From: Bacillota bacterium
Lineage (GTDB): Bacteria > Bacillota > Clostridia > Lachnospirales > Lachnospiraceae
Assembly: GCA_023393095.1 (NCBI GenBank)
Contig: JAEWMT010000093.1
Coordinates: forward strand, 1-10,841
Length of the DNA: 10,841 bases
Reading direction: 5' to 3'
Shown here: in pieces, positions 7,269-10,841 of the stretch
How positions within the stretch are numbered: position 1 is the first letter of the stretch
How the letters are laid out: each line of letters starts with the position of its first letter
Notes under the pieces: model-generated
What the model was told of the DNA's origin: nothing
Database searches by the model: none
Seen by the model: the letters and a program-made list of their open reading frames with translations, nothing else
Translations under genes and position numbers: made by a program

Positions 7269-7296
7269 AGAGAGTTTACCAAGGCAAACTCTCTTT
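7269..7296 (+). other. Stem-loop of unknown role
   Basis: AGAGAGTTT (7269-7277) pairs perfectly with AAACTCTCT (7286-7294) around an 8-nt loop ACCAAGGC. It is followed by only a short T stretch (TTTAATT), so it is at best a weak terminator for anything transcribed from the left. No riboswitch consensus was recognised around it. Confidence 0.4.
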
Positions 7297-7374
7297 AATT
7301 ACGGAATTTAATCTTGATGAAATTATAATAAGTGCTAAAATAATAATAGGATTAAAATAAGCAAGGAGAATTGC

Positions 7375-7578
7375 ATTGAAGAATTTATTACACAAAAAGC
7401 GGATACCTTTGACAACAGTCCATTTCGTATTATAGGAAAGGAATGGATGTTAATAACTGCACAAAAAGACGATAAGGTGAACAGTATGACTGCATCCTGG
7501 GGAGGCCTGGGTGTGATATGGATTTTTCACTACGTGAATTGTAAACAATTCACGTTGCAAATATTGTGCTCTGCATAG
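7375..7578 (+). pseudogene. Truncated flavin-reductase-like gene (5' part)
   Basis: The frame from 7375 reads EEFITQKADTFDNSPFRIIGKEWMLITA then NSMTASWGGLGVIW, the characteristic N-terminal part of flavin-reductase-like FMN-binding proteins (DIM6/NTAB-like), which usually run on for about 100 more residues. A good ribosome site AAGGAG (7363-7368) is followed at the correct distance by ATT where ATG would be expected, and no ATG, GTG or TTG lies in this frame before the conserved region, so the start codon seems mutated. Family similarity stops abruptly after Trp at 7519-7521; the following 18 codons read unrelated sequence through a perfect palindrome to TAG at 7576. This is therefore a remnant whose 3' part was deleted or replaced. 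Use of ATT as a genuine start cannot be excluded but would still give a truncated product. Confidence 0.72.
7532..7555. promoter_or_regulatory. Perfect 24-bp palindrome upstream of the AraC-type gene
   Basis: ACGTGAATTGT (7532-7542) and ACAATTCACGT (7545-7555) are perfect 11-bp arms separated by AA. The left arm also takes part in a second short inverted repeat, TTCAC-TAC-GTGAA (7526-7538). The palindrome overlaps the -35 and spacer of a weak candidate promoter (TTGTAA 7539-7544, 17 bp, TATTGT 7562-7567) directed at the AraC-type gene, so it could be an operator; it equally could be an insertion or deletion scar, since it begins right after the point where the flavin-reductase homology ends. 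Confidence 0.5.
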
Positions 7579-7579
7579 C

Positions 7580-8698
7580 ATGAAAATTATTAATTTTTAC
7601 GCTCAAAGGTTGCAGGTGTTGAAGAAAGGCATGGCTATTACGATCATGAAATTGATAAACTATTGTCTTGATATTATGAAGCATACTGGTGAAACCATGA
7701 CAGGGGATACACAATTAGGGCAGCGTATTATGTGCCTGGAGTATTCCGTTGATCAGGTGGATGTGAAGACTTTCCCGTTAACGGATCAGGAAGATATTTT
7801 TGTGCTGTGCTGGGATATTATGGAGGAAGGGAAGCTTTATGCAACAATCAAACCATATTCGCAGCCCTTTAGTTATCAATGTGATTTTACCCCGGGTGTA
7901 AAAACACAGTATCATACCCATGATTTCATTGAACTTGCTTATATTGTGGAGGGTGAATTCAAACAGAGAATTATGGGAAAGGACATCTTATTTAAAAAGG
8001 GTGAACTATGCTTAATTGATAAGAATTGTCCTCATCAAGATTTTTTAACGAGTCAAAATAGTATTATTTTATTTATCGGTTTAGCCAATAATATTTTTGA
8101 CCAGGTGATGGTTGAGAACATTGAGGAAGAGAAGCTCCTTAATTTTCTTAGCATGGCATTAATGAAGCAAAAGGATAATCGTCAATATCTGCATTTTCGT
8201 CCTAAGGATAGTGAGGATACACATCTTGAACAGTTCTTCCTTTTACTTTTGCGGGAACTGGAATGTAATGACAGGGCAACAAGATATATCTGTAAAGGCC
8301 TGATTATAAGAATTCTTCACTATCTTAGTACGATGTACGATTTTAGTCTGTCCAATGAGCAGAGAAAGAAGATGAATTGGCTGATTTATGAAGAGATAAT
8401 TGCTTACATAGAGGAAAATTATGCTACAGTAACGGTGAAGGATCTGGTGGCAAAATTCCATTTTAACGAGGATTATTATAATCGGATTCTCAAAGATAAG
8501 CTAGGTATGACCTACCTGGAATATGTTCAGGATATACGATTAAAGAATGCCCGTCGAATGCTTAAAACGACAAAATTCACCATTGACGAGGTGTCGGAAC
8601 AGGTAGGATACCAGAACAAGGGTTATTTTTATAAGATCTTTGTGGATAAATACGGTGTTACACCGGCAAAATTAAGAAAACAATCGGCATTATCATAA
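7580..8698 (+). CDS. AraC-family transcriptional regulator with N-terminal cupin domain
   Basis: Numbering is from the outermost ATG. Residues ~87-170 form a cupin-type sugar-sensing domain (YATIKPYSQPFSYQCDF, HTHDFIELAYIVEGEF with His112/His114, GELCLIDKNCPHQD). Residues ~266-367 are the double helix-turn-helix DNA-binding domain: VKDLVAKFHFNEDYYNRILK, YLEYVQDIRLKNARRML, then IDEVSEQVGYQNKGYFYKIF and the YGVTPAKLRK end. It is a soluble DNA-binding regulator. The start is unresolved: none of the ATGs at 7580, 7631, 7646 or 7676 has a well-placed ribosome site (GAAAGG at 7624-7629 is 1 base from 7631 and 16 from 7646). The first ~32 residues look unlike a regulator N-terminus, so 7676 (MKHTGETM) is my favoured biological start; the outermost frame is given. 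It lies upstream of and codirectional with araA-araD and is the natural candidate activator of that operon in response to L-arabinose. The ligand is inferred from context only. Confidence 0.88.
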   Translation: MKIINFYAQRLQVLKKGMAITIMKLINYCLDIMKHTGETMTGDTQLGQRIMCLEYSVDQVDVKTFPLTDQEDIFVLCWDIMEEGKLYATIKPYSQPFSYQCDFTPGVKTQYHTHDFIELAYIVEGEFKQRIMGKDILFKKGELCLIDKNCPHQDFLTSQNSIILFIGLANNIFDQVMVENIEEEKLLNFLSMALMKQKDNRQYLHFRPKDSEDTHLEQFFLLLLRELECNDRATRYICKGLIIRILHYLSTMYDFSLSNEQRKKMNWLIYEEIIAYIEENYATVTVKDLVAKFHFNEDYYNRILKDKLGMTYLEYVQDIRLKNARRMLKTTKFTIDEVSEQVGYQNKGYFYKIFVDKYGVTPAKLRKQSALS

Positions 8699-8712
8699 CT
8701 TGCCTTTGGATT

Positions 8713-8768
8713 AGTTTGTGCCGAGGTTAATGTCCCGCATACGGGACAATTCGCAGGCACAAACTTTT
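8713..8768 (+). terminator. Nested stem-loop, probable terminator of the AraC-type gene
   Basis: An outer perfect 10-bp stem AGTTTGTGCC (8713-8722) / GGCACAAACT (8756-8765) encloses an inner 7-bp stem TGTCCCG (8731-8737) / CGGGACA (8742-8748) with CATA loop. TTTT (8765-8768) follows. It starts 14 bp after the stop codon. The short U-run and the nested shape make it an unusual terminator; a structured leader element of the downstream operon is an alternative. Confidence 0.6.
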
Positions 8769-8769
8769 A

Positions 8770-8824
8770 AGTGTGAATTATTCTTTTTATATGAATTATG
8801 CTTTTAAAATTCATTATTCACACT
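8770..8824. repeat. Second nested inverted repeat upstream of araA
   Basis: AGTGTGAAT (8770-8778) and ATTCACACT (8816-8824) form a perfect 9-bp outer stem; inside lies ATGAATT (8791-8797) / AATTCAT (8808-8814) with a 10-nt loop. The 5' side carries a 12-nt unpaired stretch. It begins directly after the preceding nested hairpin and ends 70 bp before the araA -35. It may be an operator, a second terminator or a mobile-element scar; no T-run follows it. Confidence 0.5.
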
Positions 8825-8847
8825 ACCACCTTGATTTGATTGTTTAG

Positions 8848-8886
8848 TAGTAGGAATAGGTAACTTTTTGGGATGAATAGTAGGAA
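8848..8886 (+). promoter_or_regulatory. Candidate AraC-type binding sites: 30-bp-spaced direct repeats
   Basis: TAGTAGGAA occurs at 8848-8856 and again at 8878-8886, exactly 30 bp apart (about three helical turns), with GG following both within a few bases. The second copy ends 8 bp before the -35 of the araA promoter, the position where AraC/XylS activators typically bind. The flanking gene encodes such a regulator. Confidence 0.42.
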
Positions 8887-8893
8887 GGCGCGA

Positions 8894-8922
8894 TTGTTGG
8901 TTTTCTAAGGATGAGATAGAAT
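8894..8922 (+). promoter_or_regulatory. araA-araD promoter
   Basis: TTGTTG (8894-8899) and TAGAAT (8917-8922) are spaced by 17 bp. The good -10 with a poor -35 is what is expected of a promoter that depends on an activator. Expected start near 8929 gives a leader of about 45 nt. Confidence 0.5.
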
Positions 8923-8973
8923 ATTACCAGAAAGTATTTTATATTAACAATCAGTTTATAGGAGGTATATTCT

Positions 8974-10470
8974 ATGTTATCAAATAAGAAGTATCAATTC
9001 TGGTTTGCAACCGGTTCACAGGATCTTTACGGAGAGGAATGTTTAAAGGTAGTAGCAGAACATTCACGTATTATGGTAGATGGATTAAATAAATCAGGCC
9101 TTTTACCTTTCGAGGTAGTTTGGAAGCCAACTCTTATTAGCAATGCATCCATTAGACAACTTTTTAATGATGCAAATGCAGATGAAAATTGTGCAGGTGT
9201 TATTACTTGGATGCATACCTTTTCACCGGCAAAATCATGGATTCTAGGTTTACAGGAGTATAGAAAGCCTCTTCTTCATTTACACACCCAGTTTAATAGA
9301 GAGATTCCTTATGACTCTATCGATATGGACTTTATGAATACGAATCAGTCTGCACATGGAGATAGAGAATACGGACACATTGTAAGCCGTATGGGAATTG
9401 AAAGAAAGGTTGTTGTTGGGTTCTGGGAGGACAAGACAGTTCAGGAACGTATTGCGAGCTGGATGCTTACTGCAATCGGTATTATAGAGAGCAGCCATAT
9501 TCGTGTACTTCGTGTTGGCGATAATATGCGTAACGTAGCTGTAACCGAAGGTGATAAGGTTGAAGCACATATTAAATTCGGCTGGGAAATCGACGCTTAT
9601 AATATAACTGATATCGCAGAATATGTACAACAGGTATCACAGGGCGATATCAATGCATTAGTAGATGAGTATTATGAAAAATATGACATCCTTCTCGAAG
9701 GCAGAGATCCAAAGGAATTCAGAGATCATGCAGCTGTTCAGGCAGGTATTGAAATTGGATTTGAGAAATTCCTTGTTGAAAAGGATTATCATGCAGTTGT
9801 AACTAATTTTGAGATGCTTTCCGGTTTAAATCAGCTTCCGGGTCTTGCTATCCAAAGATTAATGGAAAAAGGCTATGGCTTTGGTGGAGAAGGCGACTGG
9901 AAAACCGCAGCAATGGTTCGCTTGATGAAATTAATGACTCAGGGAGTAAAGGATGCAAAGGGTACTTCCTTTATGGAGGATTATACCTATAACTTAGTTA
10001 CGGGCAAAGAGGGTATTTTGCAGGCTCATATGCTTGAGGTATGCCCGTCTATAGCAGATGGCAAGGTTGGAATGAAGGTATCACCTTTAAGTATGGGTAA
10101 TAGAGAAGACCCTGCAAGACTTGTATTTACATCAAAACAAGGTAAAGGTGTAGCTACTTCCTTGATCGATCTTGGTAACCGTTTCCGTCTCATTGTTAAT
10201 GACGTTGAGTGCTTACCACAGGATATCGCAATGCCTAAGCTTCCGGTAGCATCTGCTTTCTGGCGTCCGGAGCCAAATCTTACAGTTGGTGCAGAGGCTT
10301 GGATTCTTGCAGGAGGAGCTCATCATACTGCATTCTCTTATGATCTGACTGCAGAGCAGATGTGTGATTGGGCAGCAGCCATGGGAATTGAAGCTGTATT
10401 AATCGATAAAGCAACAACAATCAGAGACTTTAAGAATGAATTAAGATGGAACTCTATCGCATTTAGATAG
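8974..10470 (+). CDS. araA: L-arabinose isomerase
   Basis: This cytoplasmic Mn2+-dependent enzyme converts L-arabinose to L-ribulose, the first step of bacterial arabinose breakdown. The 498-residue length equals the usual ~500. Conserved blocks include FWFATGSQDLYGEE (9-22), CAGVITWMHTFSPAKSWI (73-90), LLHLHTQFNREIPYDSIDMD (100-119), MNTNQSAHGDREYG (121-134), LNQLPGLAIQRLMEKGYGFG (285-304), GEGDWKTAA (305-313), TSFMEDYTY (331-339), AHMLEVCPS (351-359) and AGGAHHTAFS (446-455). The metal-site residues of the E. coli enzyme (Glu306, Glu333, His350, His450) correspond to Glu306, Glu335, His352 and the His450-His451 pair here, so activity is expected. The start is fixed by AGGAGG at 8960-8965, eight bases before the ATG. 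araD follows after 45 bp and an upstream AraC-type gene with direct repeats suggests arabinose-responsive control. Confidence 0.97.
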   Translation: MLSNKKYQFWFATGSQDLYGEECLKVVAEHSRIMVDGLNKSGLLPFEVVWKPTLISNASIRQLFNDANADENCAGVITWMHTFSPAKSWILGLQEYRKPLLHLHTQFNREIPYDSIDMDFMNTNQSAHGDREYGHIVSRMGIERKVVVGFWEDKTVQERIASWMLTAIGIIESSHIRVLRVGDNMRNVAVTEGDKVEAHIKFGWEIDAYNITDIAEYVQQVSQGDINALVDEYYEKYDILLEGRDPKEFRDHAAVQAGIEIGFEKFLVEKDYHAVVTNFEMLSGLNQLPGLAIQRLMEKGYGFGGEGDWKTAAMVRLMKLMTQGVKDAKGTSFMEDYTYNLVTGKEGILQAHMLEVCPSIADGKVGMKVSPLSMGNREDPARLVFTSKQGKGVATSLIDLGNRFRLIVNDVECLPQDIAMPKLPVASAFWRPEPNLTVGAEAWILAGGAHHTAFSYDLTAEQMCDWAAAMGIEAVLIDKATTIRDFKNELRWNSIAFR

Positions 10471-10515
10471 GTCATACATTAAGAAATGTTGTATTGAAAG
10501 TAGGAAAGGATAGTT

Positions 10516-10841
10516 ATGCTGGAACAATTAAAAGAAATCGTATATCAAGCAAATATGGAACTTCCCAAGCGTGGATTGATTACTTATACCTGGGGTAACG
10601 TAAGTGGAATTGACCGTGAAAGTGGATATCTTGTTATTAAACCAAGCGGTGTGGATTATGAGAGCATGAAACCGGAGGATATGGTTGTAATTGATTTACA
10701 GGGTAATCGTATTGAAGGAAAATATAAGCCCTCCTCAGATACAGCAACACATATTGAATTATATAAAAAGTATCCGGAGCTTGGCGGAGTGGTTCATACC
10801 CATTCTACCTGGGCAACCTCTTGGGCACAAGCAGGTAGAGA
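10516..10841 (+). CDS. araD: L-ribulose-5-phosphate 4-epimerase, N-terminal part (cut by window end)
   Basis: The first 108 codons of a class II aldolase-family epimerase are present; the frame is still open at the window edge. The enzyme converts L-ribulose 5-phosphate to D-xylulose 5-phosphate, feeding the pentose phosphate or phosphoketolase route. Motifs: ITYTWGNVSGIDR (22-34) and IKPSGVDYE (41-49), which form the phosphate/substrate site, SSDTATHIELYK (73-84) with Asp75, and GVVHTHSTWATSWAQAGR (91-108) in which His94 and His96 are zinc ligands. The start has AAAGGA at 10505-10510, five bases before the ATG. It lies 45 bp after araA without a terminator or promoter between, so it is cotranscribed. 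The C-terminal zinc histidine is outside the window. A close relative such as a fuculose-phosphate aldolase is unlikely given the SSDTATH and THSTWATSWA signatures and the araA neighbour. Confidence 0.96.
   Translation, partial: MLEQLKEIVYQANMELPKRGLITYTWGNVSGIDRESGYLVIKPSGVDYESMKPEDMVVIDLQGNRIEGKYKPSSDTATHIELYKKYPELGGVVHTHSTWATSWAQAGR

Larger units (their letters stand above)
6953..7374. other. Gene-free AT-rich stretch
   Basis: I find no supported gene here. It holds a weak catabolite-responsive-element-like sequence (7098-7111), a short frame MARNEAMI (7163-7189) followed in the same frame by 56 open codons without a start (7190-7360) that match nothing I recognise, a GTTGG/CCAAC mini-hairpin (7243-7257) and a 9-bp perfect hairpin AGAGAGTTT/AAACTCTCT (7269-7294) followed by only three T. 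The last segment, GCAAGGAGAA (7361-7370), is the leftover ribosome site of the broken flavin-reductase gene. Confidence 0.5.

Noticed and set aside
7241..7300. Purine-riboswitch or T-box leader resemblance around AGTTTACC and CCAACCGC
   Set aside because: The P1 pairing, the AUAUGG and CCGUAAA junctions of the purine aptamer and the T-box AGGGUGGNACCGCG element are all missing.
9280..9630. 116-codon minus-strand frame inside araA
   Set aside because: It lies wholly within a highly conserved gene on the other strand, has no family signature or ribosome site, and is a shadow frame.

Overview
The window looks like a chromosomal segment of an AT-rich, endospore-forming anaerobic Firmicute, most likely a Lachnospiraceae-type Clostridium (Lachnoclostridium/Anaerocolumna-like). 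The reasons are strong AGGAGG-type ribosome sites, low-GC codon use, a CwlD-type spore-cortex amidase, a clostridial-style araA-araD operon and a cupin-AraC regulator. The assignment is an inference; there is no rRNA or tRNA to anchor it.

Left part (1-2445, plus strand): the 3' end of a peptidase T gene; then ilvE, a branched-chain aminotransferase with its own near-perfect sigma-A promoter and a clean intrinsic terminator; then a cwlD-like N-acetylmuramoyl-L-alanine amidase with an N-terminal membrane anchor.

Middle part (2446-4448): a YeiH-family (COG2855) membrane protein on the minus strand, divergent from a LysR-type regulator. The shared 125-bp gap carries three copies of a GATTTTAT-like half-site that overlap the probable yeiH promoter, as expected for a LysR regulator controlling its divergent neighbour.

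Minus-strand block (4503-6952): a small acidic protein with a C-terminal array of four 18-residue repeats (54-bp tandem DNA repeats), a complete cyclopropane-fatty-acyl-phospholipid synthase, and a DUF4362-like small protein without a signal peptide, followed by a long imperfect hairpin.

Transition zone (6953-7579): no intact gene. It contains the decayed 5' part of a flavin-reductase-like gene (start codon lost, homology ending abruptly after about 49 codons), abutting a perfect 24-bp palindrome.

Right part (7580-10841, plus strand): an AraC-type regulator with a cupin domain, two consecutive nested stem-loops, then a promoter with upstream 30-bp-spaced direct repeats, araA (L-arabinose isomerase, complete) and araD (L-ribulose-5-phosphate 4-epimerase, cut by the window end). 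The AraC protein is the obvious candidate regulator of araA-araD. No ribulokinase gene is visible; it could lie beyond the right edge.

I see no clear evidence of a new multi-gene system. The most unusual points are the repeat protein, the gene remnant and palindrome before the AraC gene, the half-site arrangements in two regulatory regions, and the paired nested hairpins before araA.
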